64,000 bases of DNA, from positions 1 to 64,000 of the forward strand of contig JACMND010000031.1 of the NCBI GenBank assembly GCA_014378705.1, in the 5' to 3' direction. A program made the position numbers and the translations under genes. The first letter of the stretch is position 1. Every line of letters begins with the position of its first letter. Origin of the DNA: Pedobacter sp. (GTDB lineage Bacteria; Bacteroidota; Bacteroidia; Sphingobacteriales; Sphingobacteriaceae). The notes beneath the pieces were generated by a model that was not told the DNA's origin, ran no database searches, and was given only the letters and a program-made list of their open reading frames with translations. Below are positions 1 through 8,759 of this stretch, piece after piece.

Positions 1-1239
1 GACGATTCTGTAATGATGTATAAACGGTCTTATTTTATTGACTGGGTAGTTCTAAATAGACATAAAGAACATATTCAAGATAAGATAATTGTACTTGCTG
101 ATGGTCAATGGACCGACATCGTAAACTGGGGGCTGTCAATAGACCTCTTTTTAGGCTTGGAAAAATTATCCAGATCGGTATTTAGGGTACGTCCCTGGTT
201 TTCTCCCGGTGCCTGGGGCGGACAGTGGATGAAAAATCATATATCTGAGCTTAATCAGGATGAGGTAAATTATGCATGGTCCTTTGAGTTGATCGTTCCA
301 GAAAACGGGTTGGTTTTTGAAAGTGATGGCAAATTGCTTGAGCTTTCCTTTGATTTTTTGATGTTCAGAGAATATCAGTCTGTATTGGGGAGACATGCAG
401 ATCAGTTTAAAACAGAATTCCCGATACGGTTTGATTTTTTAGATACTTATCAAGGCGGAAATCTTTCTATTCAATGCCACCCTTCTTTAGAATATATTCA
501 GAATGAGTTTGGTGAGACGATAACCCAAGACGAGACTTATTATATTTTAGATTGTAAAGACGATGCTATTGTTTATCTGGGTTTCCAGGAAAATATTGAA
601 CCCGATGAATTCCGAAAAGAGCTGGAAGAAAGTGCTGCCTCAGGGAAAGAGGTTGATATAGAAAAGTATGTACAGGTTCTTCCAACTAAACGCCATGACC
701 TATTCTTAATCCCTAACGGAACAGTTCATAGTGCCGGGGCCAATAATCTCGTTCTCGAAATTAGTGCCACCCCTTACATCTTTACATTCAAAATGTACGA
801 TTGGGTTCGTATGGACCTAAACGGACCACCGCGTCCTATAAATATTGAACATGCATTCAATAACCTCAGATTTGAAAGAAAAGGTGAAGCGGTGTTAGAA
901 GAATTAATATCAAAATCTTATGTATTAAATAAGGGAGCCGATTGGACATTATATCATCTTCCTACACACCCAAACCATTTTTATGATGTACACAGAATGG
1001 AGTTTACTTCAGAGGTTGCCGTAGAAAATTTTAATTGTTGTCATGTGTTGATGCTGGTAGAAGGCACAAGCATTACCGTAGAAATGGTGGATGGAACAAA
1101 AACACAATTCAATTTTGCAGAAACATTTGTGATACCTGCAGCAGCTAAAAGTTATAAACTAACAAAGAGGAGCGAAGGAATAGCAAAAGTGGTTAAAGCA
1201 TTTTTAAAAACTAAAGATGATACTACAAGGAATACATAA
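1..1239 (+). CDS. Class I mannose-6-phosphate isomerase-like protein, open at 5' window edge
   Basis: The reading frame is open to base 1, with four sense codons before the first ATG at 13, so the gene probably starts left of the window. The visible part (408 residues from that ATG) resembles type I phosphomannose isomerases. It has a QCHP motif about 155 residues in, comparable to the QVHP zinc-binding motif, and a later IPNGTVHSAG segment like the cupin motif IPAGTVHA. Type I enzymes interconvert mannose-6-phosphate and fructose-6-phosphate in the cytoplasm. The next gene, a sugar porter, overlaps its 3' end by 23 bases, and SusCD and GH92 genes follow, so it is probably the intracellular end of a mannose pathway. 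The N-terminal 140 residues are unlike short ManA proteins. Family assignment is good; exact substrate is inferred. Confidence 0.75.
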   Translation, partial: DDSVMMYKRSYFIDWVVLNRHKEHIQDKIIVLADGQWTDIVNWGLSIDLFLGLEKLSRSVFRVRPWFSPGAWGGQWMKNHISELNQDEVNYAWSFELIVPENGLVFESDGKLLELSFDFLMFREYQSVLGRHADQFKTEFPIRFDFLDTYQGGNLSIQCHPSLEYIQNEFGETITQDETYYILDCKDDAIVYLGFQENIEPDEFRKELEESAASGKEVDIEKYVQVLPTKRHDLFLIPNGTVHSAGANNLVLEISATPYIFTFKMYDWVRMDLNGPPRPINIEHAFNNLRFERKGEAVLEELISKSYVLNKGADWTLYHLPTHPNHFYDVHRMEFTSEVAVENFNCCHVLMLVEGTSITVEMVDGTKTQFNFAETFVIPAAAKSYKLTKRSEGIAKVVKAFLKTKDDTTRNT

Positions 1240-2620
1240 AAAACCTGTACTCTTCTTGGTCTGTAGCATCTCAGCATTAGGTGGTTTGCTTTTTGGTTTT
1301 GATATGGCTGTCATCTCTGGTGTATTGCCATTCCTTCAAAAACAATTCAACCTGACAGCGGTGCAGGAAGGTTGGTTTGTGTCCTCTGCCCTGGTAGGAT
1401 GTATTGCTGGTGTGGCCATGTCTGGAGAACTCAGTGACCGTTTTGGCCGTAAAAAGTTATTGGTTTTTTCTGCTGTTCTTTTCTTAATTGCGGCGATTGG
1501 TTGTACGTGGTTTACTCCTTTTTCCTGGGTTGTGGCTGCAAGAATATTAGCTGGTGTAGGTGTGGGTATAGCTTCCAATATTGTTCCACTATATATTTCA
1601 GAAATCGCACCAGCTAAAATAAGGGGACGTTTAGTAACTTATTACCAGTTAGCTGTAACACTGGGAATTCTGGTTGCTTATTTGAGTAATGCCGGTGTTT
1701 TAGAATATTCATTAACGGCAGAAATTGACCCTGGTAACGCTATATTTCATTACCTTTTTGTGGAAGAAGTATGGCGGGGGATGTTTAGTATAGGCATTTT
1801 GCCTGCTTTGCTATTTATTGTTGGTTTATTTTTCATCCCGGAAAGTCCGAGGTGGTTAATTCAGAAAGGCCGCCATGCAGAAGGACTGAAGTTATTATCG
1901 GACCTTATAGGAGCAGAGGAGTCTAAAAAAGATGCAACCAATATTGAAAATAACAAAATATCTGGAGATGGTTCATATAAAGAATTGTTCTCTCCCCGCT
2001 TGCGCCGTGCTTTGCTGTTAGGCTTACTACTGCCTTTGTTTTCGCAGTTTAGCGGTATAAATGCCATCATTTATTACGGACCAAGTATTTTAAACAGTGC
2101 CGGGATAAGTTTAAGTAACTCTTTTCAGAGTCAGGTAATTTTCGGTCTGGCCAACATGTTGTTTACGCTGATTGCCGTTTGGAAGGTTGACGCTCTTGGT
2201 CGCAGGCCACTATATCTGATTGGGACAGCCGGTGCAACGATCAGTTTGTTTGTTACAGGTTTGTGTTTTTATACAGGCGCAACCAGCAGCATATTCTTAT
2301 TAATAGCCGTGCTTGCTTTTCTCGCAAGTTTCGCTTTTTCCATTGGCCCTTTAAAATTCGTAGTGGTCTCAGAAATATTTCCTGCAAAAATACGTGGCCG
2401 GGCTATGGCTTTAAGCATTATGGTGATGTGGATTGCGGATACAATTGTAGGACAATTAACGCCTGTTTTTCTTAAGGAATTAGGTACAGCTTCTACTTTC
2501 TGGATATTCTCTGTCTTTTGTCTAATTGCTTTTGTCACCGTTTACATCTTACTCCCTGAAACTAAAGGAAAGTCACTCGAGGATATTCAAAAATACTGGG
2601 CCACTACAACAACTAAATAA
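1217..2620 (+). CDS. MFS sugar porter (sugar:H+ symporter family)
   Basis: This 467-residue inner-membrane protein has the hallmarks of the sugar porter family (XylE/GalP type). It shows an N-terminal GGLLFGFDMAVISG segment, DRFGRKK after helix 2, PESPRWLI before the central loop, a GRRPLY motif in the second half and PETKGKSLEDI at the C-terminus. Twelve hydrophobic segments are expected. It would bring a monosaccharide released in the periplasm into the cytoplasm. The start ATG at 1217 lies inside the preceding isomerase-like gene, which indicates translational coupling, and susC follows after 35 bases. Mannose is the likely substrate from context only; sequence motifs do not distinguish hexoses or xylose. 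Confidence 0.88.
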   Translation: MILQGIHKKPVLFLVCSISALGGLLFGFDMAVISGVLPFLQKQFNLTAVQEGWFVSSALVGCIAGVAMSGELSDRFGRKKLLVFSAVLFLIAAIGCTWFTPFSWVVAARILAGVGVGIASNIVPLYISEIAPAKIRGRLVTYYQLAVTLGILVAYLSNAGVLEYSLTAEIDPGNAIFHYLFVEEVWRGMFSIGILPALLFIVGLFFIPESPRWLIQKGRHAEGLKLLSDLIGAEESKKDATNIENNKISGDGSYKELFSPRLRRALLLGLLLPLFSQFSGINAIIYYGPSILNSAGISLSNSFQSQVIFGLANMLFTLIAVWKVDALGRRPLYLIGTAGATISLFVTGLCFYTGATSSIFLLIAVLAFLASFAFSIGPLKFVVVSEIFPAKIRGRAMALSIMVMWIADTIVGQLTPVFLKELGTASTFWIFSVFCLIAFVTVYILLPETKGKSLEDIQKYWATTTTK

Positions 2621-2655
2621 ATTAGTAAAAATTAATCAACCTAACTCTGTATGAA

Positions 2656-5600
2656 ATGAAAAGTACGTTATTACCAAATCAAATGAAAATACAAGTAAGA
2701 ATTTTCTTGTTATGTTTCATCATTATGTTGGGAAGCGGTATATCTGGCTTCGCTCAAACTTCATCCGTCAAAACTATAAAAGGTGTTGTTTATGATGCAA
2801 CCAACAGATCAATGAGCCTGCCAGGGGTAGGTGTAACGCTAAAGGGCACCGATATAAGAACTGTTACCAATGCAGATGGTGCTTTTCAAATAGAGGTTCC
2901 GTCTGCTCAATCAATTTTAACATTCAGTTATCTTGGTATGGAGAATCAGGAAGTCACGGTAGGTGAAAGCCTGGTGCTTGATGTATTCTTGTCTTCCTCC
3001 AGCGAAGAGCTGCAGGAAGTAGTGGTAACTGGATATGGAACACAAAAGAAGTCTGATGTAACAGGGTCTGTAGGCGTTGTTTCTGGAAAAGACCTGCTTA
3101 ATGCTCCGGTAACAAATGCATTGCAGGGTTTAAAAGGTAAGGTATCTGGCGTAAATGTGTTTTTAAACTCAGGATCACCTACAGGTAGTCCCAAAGTACT
3201 GATACGTGGTTTAGGTACAATAAATTCATCTTCAAGCCCTCTGTATGTCATAGATGGAGTGGTCATGGAAGACATTCAGTTTCTTAATCCGAATGATATT
3301 GAACGTATGGAAGTATTAAAAGATGCCTCTTCTACCGCAATTTATGGTGCACGTGGAGCAAATGGTGTTATTTTAATATCAACAAAAAGAGGCGCTACTA
3401 CCGAAGGTGTAACTGTTGGATATGATGGTTATTTAAGTATGGGTGTTTTACCAAAAAAACTTGACGTGCTTAATTCTGCACAGTTTTTAGAAGTTATTCA
3501 AAGAGGCTTTGAAAACTACAGCAAGTACAATCCAACTGGAACGACACCCGTTTTTAGTAAAACAGATCCCCGTTTATTTGATGGTAGCGGTAATCCGCTT
3601 TATGATACCGACTGGCAGAAAGAATCAACAAGAACAGGGGTCTCATACAACCACCAATTGTCCATATTGGGGAAATCTGAAAAATCTTCATTTGGCGCAT
3701 TTATGAATTATGCCAAAACAGAAGGTATAATGCTTCAAAGCTGGTTAAATAGGATCAATGGTAAAGTGGCTTACGATGCCACACCAAAGAAATGGCTTTC
3801 AGTAGGTTTAAATTTACTCGGTAACAGCACAAAGGGAAATGAGACACAAGAAGATGGAGGAAACCAGGCGCCAAGGCGATCTATGCTGGAAATGCCACCC
3901 ATATTTCCGGTAAAATTTCCGGATGGCTCTTGGGCAAACAGCAGTTTAATTAATGATCCATTTTCTATGGAATCGATAGCAAATCCTGTGCACGTATTAT
4001 CTACTCAAGACAGGCTTAGAAAAAGGAACCAGCTTTTTGGTAATACGTACCTCGCATTCCATCTATTGCCTGGATTAGATCTACGAACACAGTTTGGATT
4101 TGATAAAAGAGATAACCTTATTCAAAATTACGATCCTACGGATTTGATCAATATTTCTGCCCCATTGGGTTATGCCTATATCGAAGATCAGCACTCCTTT
4201 TACTGGCAGGAAGAAACGTATTTAAACTATAAAAAAGAATTGGGAGATCACCGTATCAATGCTGTTTTAGGCCTAAGCTGGCAAGAAAGAACCGCAGAAA
4301 ATAGCTGGAATTCAGCGCAGGGATTTTCAGATAATTTTTTCAGGTTCAACAGCATACAATCTGCGAGTCAGCCAGGGGCTCCAAGTTCTTCATATGATCG
4401 ATGGGCAATGAATTCTTATTTTTTAAGAGGTAGTTACAGCTATAAAAATAAATACCTGTTGACGTTTACAGGAAGAGCTGACGGTTCGTCCCGTTTCGGT
4501 GAAAACAATAAATATGGAATATTTCCATCGATGGGATTAGGTTGGATAGTTTCTCAGGAGCCATTTTTAAAGGACGTAATCGCAATCGATGAGCTGAAAC
4601 TCCGTGCCAGTTATGGTATAACCGGAAATACAGAAATCCCTACGTATCAATCGTTGGGTACTATTTCTTCACAAACTACCTTACTTAACGGTACCAGGGT
4701 GTCAACAAGCTTTGTAAATAGGCTAGCAAATCCAAATTTAGAGTGGGAAAAATCAAAGCAGTTTGATGTTGGATTTGATTTGTCCTTGCTAAATAGAAGA
4801 TTAACATTAGGTGTAGATTATTACCATAAGCTTACTACAGATTTGTTATTGGATAAGCCAATACCAACTTCAACAGGTTTTTCAGCAATAAGAGATAACA
4901 TCGGATCAGTATCAAATAAAGGTGTGGAAGTTTTAGTAAGTGGTAGTCCAGTTGCAGGGCGTGATTTCAGATGGGAATCTACTGTAAACTTTAGTTATAA
5001 TAAAAACCGTATTGAAGCATTGGGTGCAAATAATGAAGATATTTTCCCAGGTCCGGGTTTTGTTTCAGGCAGTCAGACCATCTTACGCGTAGGAGAAAGC
5101 TTGAGTTCTTTTTACGGATACAGAAGACTTGGAACATGGGGTACGGATGAAGCGGCAGAAGCTGCAAAGGTTGGTGCTGTACCAGGTGTAGCCAAACGCA
5201 GTAATGAGCGGAGTGTTATTGGCAAAGGTTTGCCAGATTGGAGCGGAAGTTTTATCAATAGCGTTCGATATAAAAACGTGGATTTAAGTGTCGATATGCA
5301 GTTTGTATTTGGAGTAGATGTGTTGCAGCAATTTCTTCATTCTATGGAAGATCGAACAGGGTATTCTAACGGATTTGCCACAACGCTTACAGAGAGCTGG
5401 ACAGAACAAAACCAAAATACCCCTATTCAACAGATTCGCAATGGTCCTTATTCAGGTCAGAACTCAGAAATTGATGACCATTGGGTAGCTAACGGTTCTT
5501 ATGTCCGTGGTAGTGCCTTTACCTTAGGCTATTACGTTGGTCAGAAGCAAATGACTAAGCTAAATATAAAAAGCATGCGCGTTTATTTGAGTTTACAGAA

Positions 5601-5745
5601 TGCCTTCTTAATTAACTCTAAAGGGTTTAAAGGATATGATCCGGAAGCGACTTCTTATGGCGGTAACCAATGGGGTCAGAACATTTACTTTCACCAATAC
5701 CCCAAACCAAGAACTTTTACATTCGGTACATCTTTTCAATTTTAA
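2656..5745 (+). CDS. SusC/RagA family TonB-linked outer-membrane transporter
   Basis: This 1029-residue protein has the full SusC layout. A signal peptide ends near GFAQ (about residue 34). A carboxypeptidase-regulatory-like domain follows (about 40-115, IKGVVYDATN through the LGMENQEV segment). Next come a TonB-box-like EVVVTGYGTQ, a plug domain (about 130-240, with YVIDGV and GARGANGVI) and a long beta-barrel ending in phenylalanine, as outer-membrane proteins do. SusC proteins move oligosaccharides across the outer membrane using TonB energy with a SusD lid. The ATG at 2656 is used; an ATG at 2651 meets a stop after one codon. susD begins 48 bases downstream. GH92 in the same run suggests alpha-mannosides as cargo, but ligand specificity cannot be read from the sequence. 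Confidence 0.95.
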   Translation: MKSTLLPNQMKIQVRIFLLCFIIMLGSGISGFAQTSSVKTIKGVVYDATNRSMSLPGVGVTLKGTDIRTVTNADGAFQIEVPSAQSILTFSYLGMENQEVTVGESLVLDVFLSSSSEELQEVVVTGYGTQKKSDVTGSVGVVSGKDLLNAPVTNALQGLKGKVSGVNVFLNSGSPTGSPKVLIRGLGTINSSSSPLYVIDGVVMEDIQFLNPNDIERMEVLKDASSTAIYGARGANGVILISTKRGATTEGVTVGYDGYLSMGVLPKKLDVLNSAQFLEVIQRGFENYSKYNPTGTTPVFSKTDPRLFDGSGNPLYDTDWQKESTRTGVSYNHQLSILGKSEKSSFGAFMNYAKTEGIMLQSWLNRINGKVAYDATPKKWLSVGLNLLGNSTKGNETQEDGGNQAPRRSMLEMPPIFPVKFPDGSWANSSLINDPFSMESIANPVHVLSTQDRLRKRNQLFGNTYLAFHLLPGLDLRTQFGFDKRDNLIQNYDPTDLINISAPLGYAYIEDQHSFYWQEETYLNYKKELGDHRINAVLGLSWQERTAENSWNSAQGFSDNFFRFNSIQSASQPGAPSSSYDRWAMNSYFLRGSYSYKNKYLLTFTGRADGSSRFGENNKYGIFPSMGLGWIVSQEPFLKDVIAIDELKLRASYGITGNTEIPTYQSLGTISSQTTLLNGTRVSTSFVNRLANPNLEWEKSKQFDVGFDLSLLNRRLTLGVDYYHKLTTDLLLDKPIPTSTGFSAIRDNIGSVSNKGVEVLVSGSPVAGRDFRWESTVNFSYNKNRIEALGANNEDIFPGPGFVSGSQTILRVGESLSSFYGYRRLGTWGTDEAAEAAKVGAVPGVAKRSNERSVIGKGLPDWSGSFINSVRYKNVDLSVDMQFVFGVDVLQQFLHSMEDRTGYSNGFATTLTESWTEQNQNTPIQQIRNGPYSGQNSEIDDHWVANGSYVRGSAFTLGYYVGQKQMTKLNIKSMRVYLSLQNAFLINSKGFKGYDPEATSYGGNQWGQNIYFHQYPKPRTFTFGTSFQF

Positions 5746-5793
5746 ACCAGAGGATAGAATATTTGACATTATCTGAATTCAAAAAATATAAAT

Positions 5794-7377
5794 ATGAAAA
5801 ATATAATCATTTTATTATTAGCCATGATGTTAACCACCTCGTGCAAAAAATTTCTTGAAGAGGTGCCTAGAGACGAGATTTCAAGTGGTCAATATTTTAA
5901 ACAGCCTGACCATGCGGTGAATGCCGTAAATGCTTTATACAGAGCAGGCGCCCCCCAATTTTATGAAGCCAATTCCGGGGCTTATTCCGGAAGCCGAATG
6001 ATGTTCGGGCCCTACTTGTCTGGCTATATTGATAACGAATTTAAAGGCCAGGAAATTCATGTACAATATGCACAGAATATGTCTTTCAATGGGGATAATC
6101 TGTCTTCTTATCTCCAAAGCATGTGGAGCAATATTTACACTGGAATTGCCCGTGCAAATAATGCGATAAAGTATATTCCAACCACACCAGGCGTTTCAGA
6201 GGTGCAAGCAAAGCAACTTTCTGCTGAGGCTAAATTCTTTAGAGCATATGGCTATTTCCATCTCGTAAGGTTGTTTGGTGGCGTACCCTTAATTACTGAA
6301 CCTTATGAAAACCAGGATAACGTGGCTGTAAAAAGGAATACAGTTGAAGAAGTCTATAATTTGATTACCGCTGACCTGGAATATGCCGTCAATGAAGGTG
6401 GATTGTCTACCAACGCAATGGTGAATAATGCCGGTCGTATTACCAAAGGCGCCGCAGCAACATTGTTAGCGGATGTATATCTAACCATGTCTGGCTTTCC
6501 TTTAAATAAAGATATGTCAGTTAAAGCTGCTACAAATGCCAGGCTAGTCATTAACTCTGGTGTTTACCAGTTAACCCCACATGAACGCAGCAATGGTGAA
6601 GTTGTACTGACAAATACGGCATATAATAAATTGCGTGTTGCTGATAATTCAGCCCTGGAAAATATTTATTATTATGAATTTGCGGAAGGGATAGCAACGT
6701 CTACTTATTCAGCATGGGCATTTCCTGCAACAGCAGCTTCGGATACAAAATTTGCAGTGACGCTTAATGCTTATGCACCAACAGCGAAATTCTTACAGGG
6801 ATATAACCAGACAGAAGATTTACGTGCACAGGAAAAGCAATTTTTTCATTCCTCATTAACCAGGAGCAATAGCACAATATTTAATTTTGCAAAGGCACCT
6901 TATATGTGGCTTAACGATGCAGCTGCTTTCTCAACGGGAAGCTCCGGTAAAGACCTGCCGATTTATACTTACGCTGATCCATTATTGATTGCTGCGGAAT
7001 CAATAGCACTTTCTGAAGGGGTTACGGCAGATGCAGTAAATTATTTATCACAGGTAAAAGAAAGAGCTTATTGGAAAACAGATTTAACCGTACTGAAATC
7101 ACAACTTGCACTCCTGTCCAAAGCAGATTTTATTAAAGAAGTTTGGAGAGAAAGGTATAGAGAATTGGTTTTTGAAGGGCGCATATGGTTTGATATTCAA
7201 CGTACACGTCTCTTTCCCGTGCCGGTAGGAGATGGCACTGGAAATATTTTATTTGAGCCGGTTATTGGCCACGCAAATAATGCAGGTGCCATTATTCAGG
7301 AAAAAAACCTTCTTTTACCCATAGCATCAGACGAGCTGCAGCGTAACGCCAATCTTGTTCAAAACCCAGGCTACTAA
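5794..7377 (+). CDS. SusD/RagB family surface glycan-binding lipoprotein
   Basis: This 527-residue protein begins with a lipoprotein signal whose lipobox LTTSC places the lipidated cysteine at residue 17. It then has the SusD pattern: FLEEVPRDEISSGQYF near the N-terminus, AEAKFFRAYGYFHLVRLFGGVPLI in two adjoining motifs (TPR-like helices) near residues 143-166, and a C-terminal ERYRELVFEGRIWFDIQR segment typical of RagB/SusD. It should sit on the outer membrane as the lid of the SusC partner encoded immediately upstream. A strong hairpin lies just after its stop codon, before the enzyme genes. The assignment is secure; the glycan bound is inferred from GH92 neighbours. Confidence 0.95.
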   Translation: MKNIIILLLAMMLTTSCKKFLEEVPRDEISSGQYFKQPDHAVNAVNALYRAGAPQFYEANSGAYSGSRMMFGPYLSGYIDNEFKGQEIHVQYAQNMSFNGDNLSSYLQSMWSNIYTGIARANNAIKYIPTTPGVSEVQAKQLSAEAKFFRAYGYFHLVRLFGGVPLITEPYENQDNVAVKRNTVEEVYNLITADLEYAVNEGGLSTNAMVNNAGRITKGAAATLLADVYLTMSGFPLNKDMSVKAATNARLVINSGVYQLTPHERSNGEVVLTNTAYNKLRVADNSALENIYYYEFAEGIATSTYSAWAFPATAASDTKFAVTLNAYAPTAKFLQGYNQTEDLRAQEKQFFHSSLTRSNSTIFNFAKAPYMWLNDAAAFSTGSSGKDLPIYTYADPLLIAAESIALSEGVTADAVNYLSQVKERAYWKTDLTVLKSQLALLSKADFIKEVWRERYRELVFEGRIWFDIQRTRLFPVPVGDGTGNILFEPVIGHANNAGAIIQEKNLLLPIASDELQRNANLVQNPGY

Positions 7378-7389
7378 GTTCATATTTCT

Positions 7390-7417
7390 AAAGGATTCCC
7401 TTAACGGGGATCCTTTT
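7390..7417 (+). terminator. Intercistronic hairpin after susD
   Basis: An 11-bp stem (7390-7400 with 7406-7416, one T-G pair) closes a 5-base loop in the 52-base gap between the susD stop and the next start at 7430. The run after the stem is TTTTACAAATTTT, which is only moderately T-rich. It could be a partial terminator or a 3'-protecting hairpin that keeps susCD mRNA more abundant than the downstream enzyme mRNAs. Confidence 0.6.
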
Positions 7418-7429
7418 ACAAATTTTACG

Positions 7430-8746
7430 ATGAAAACGACCTTGTTTTTAATATTTTCCGCATTATTCCTGGCTCCGTTTTATGCAATTGCCCAAAAGAA
7501 AGATAAGCTTATGCTCGCTGCATCAATTCTTGCCGACAAGCGTTTAGATGCTGTACAGGAAAATGCACTAAAACTTTTGGACGGATTTTCAGCAGGGACA
7601 TCTTATGAGGAAGTATGGATCAGGGATTTTAATACTTTCATTAAAGGCTCGCTGAAAGTTCAGCCAAAGGAAAAAGTAAAAAACACGCTGCTCATGTTTT
7701 TCAAAATTCAGGGAGAAGATGGCAATATTGTTGACGGAGTTGTAGAAGACACAAAAGCACATGGAGGTTATCAATACCTTTATTCTGATCTGCTGCCGGG
7801 TTGGGCAGCCCATAAAAATACCGTCGAAACAGATCAGGAATCATCATTGGTGCAAGCCGTTAAAAAATACATAGCTGTCACAAATGACAAATCCATTTTA
7901 ACCGAAATGGTGGGTGGGAAAACTATCTTAGAACGAATAGAGGATGCTTTCCAATTTATCAGGAAAGAAAGATGGTCAAATCAATATGGATTGGTTACCG
8001 GTGCTACCACCATAGATTGGGGTGATGTACAGCCTGAAACGGGATGGGGCGTCGCAATAAATGATAAAACAAAAATGGCCATTGATATTTATGACAACGC
8101 GATGTTTGTGATGGCTATTCGTGATTTTTTAGCAATGAAGCCTAAACAGTATAAAACAACAGAAAATTGGGCTAAAATCGCTGACGACATTAAAACAAAT
8201 GTCCGCAAGCACTTGTGGATGACGGATGCTCAAAAATATAAACCACATATCTATTTGAACGGTACTCCCTTTTCATCGTCGTTTGATGAAGATCAGATTT
8301 TATATGCCGGCGGTTCTGTATGTGCTATTCTTGCAGGGTTTAACACCAGCAAGGAAGTGGCAGAAATAAACAGACAAATCGTTGCTGCGGCCTCAAAAGA
8401 AAAACATGCAACCATCGGTATTACCGTTTATCCGCCTTATCCTGTCACCGAATTCCCTAATATGAAGGCTTATTCATATCAAAATGCTGGCGATTGGACC
8501 TGGTTTGGTGGAAGAATGATCGGTGCTTTAATTAGTTTCGGTAAGATAAAGGAAGCATATACAGAACTTTCACCTATGATAGACCGGACCATTGCACATA
8601 AAGGTTTTTATGAATGGTATGATGTACAAACCGGAGCCCCAAAAGGATCTGGAAATTTCAGGGGTGAAGCAGGCGTTTTGTATGATGCCATTACACTTTT
8701 AAAGAAATGGGCAGCTAAAGAGCAATCTTCTTCGTCTGATAAATAA
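7430..8746 (+). CDS. Exported six-hairpin glycosidase-like protein, family unassigned
   Basis: The start is placed at 7430, where a clear signal peptide begins (MKTTLFLIFSALFLAPFYA, cleavage near IAQ). An upstream in-frame ATG at 7355 overlaps susD and is unlikely. The 438-residue product reads like an (alpha/alpha)6-barrel glycoside hydrolase: EVWIRDF near residue 60, DWGDVQPETGWG near 195, YDNAMFVMAIRDF near 215, GDWTWFGGRMIGA near 355, and a GFYEWYD...GSGNFRGEAGVL stretch near 390-420, like the six-hairpin enzymes of GH37, GH63 and GH125. I cannot place it in a named family. It lies between SusD and GH92, 13 bases before the latter, so an accessory exo-mannosidase or debranching role is the simplest inference. 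Confidence 0.7.
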   Translation: MKTTLFLIFSALFLAPFYAIAQKKDKLMLAASILADKRLDAVQENALKLLDGFSAGTSYEEVWIRDFNTFIKGSLKVQPKEKVKNTLLMFFKIQGEDGNIVDGVVEDTKAHGGYQYLYSDLLPGWAAHKNTVETDQESSLVQAVKKYIAVTNDKSILTEMVGGKTILERIEDAFQFIRKERWSNQYGLVTGATTIDWGDVQPETGWGVAINDKTKMAIDIYDNAMFVMAIRDFLAMKPKQYKTTENWAKIADDIKTNVRKHLWMTDAQKYKPHIYLNGTPFSSSFDEDQILYAGGSVCAILAGFNTSKEVAEINRQIVAAASKEKHATIGITVYPPYPVTEFPNMKAYSYQNAGDWTWFGGRMIGALISFGKIKEAYTELSPMIDRTIAHKGFYEWYDVQTGAPKGSGNFRGEAGVLYDAITLLKKWAAKEQSSSSDK

Positions 8747-8759
8747 GAATGAATACAAT

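Noticed and set aside
7355..7429. Upstream in-frame start for the six-hairpin protein
   Set aside because: It overlaps susD and the signal peptide begins at 7430.
7430..8746. GH125 exo-alpha-1,6-mannosidase for the six-hairpin protein
   Set aside because: The length and context fit, but the GH125 motifs I recall (such as MWLRDS and the downstream conserved blocks) are not matched; only a general six-hairpin likeness is supported.
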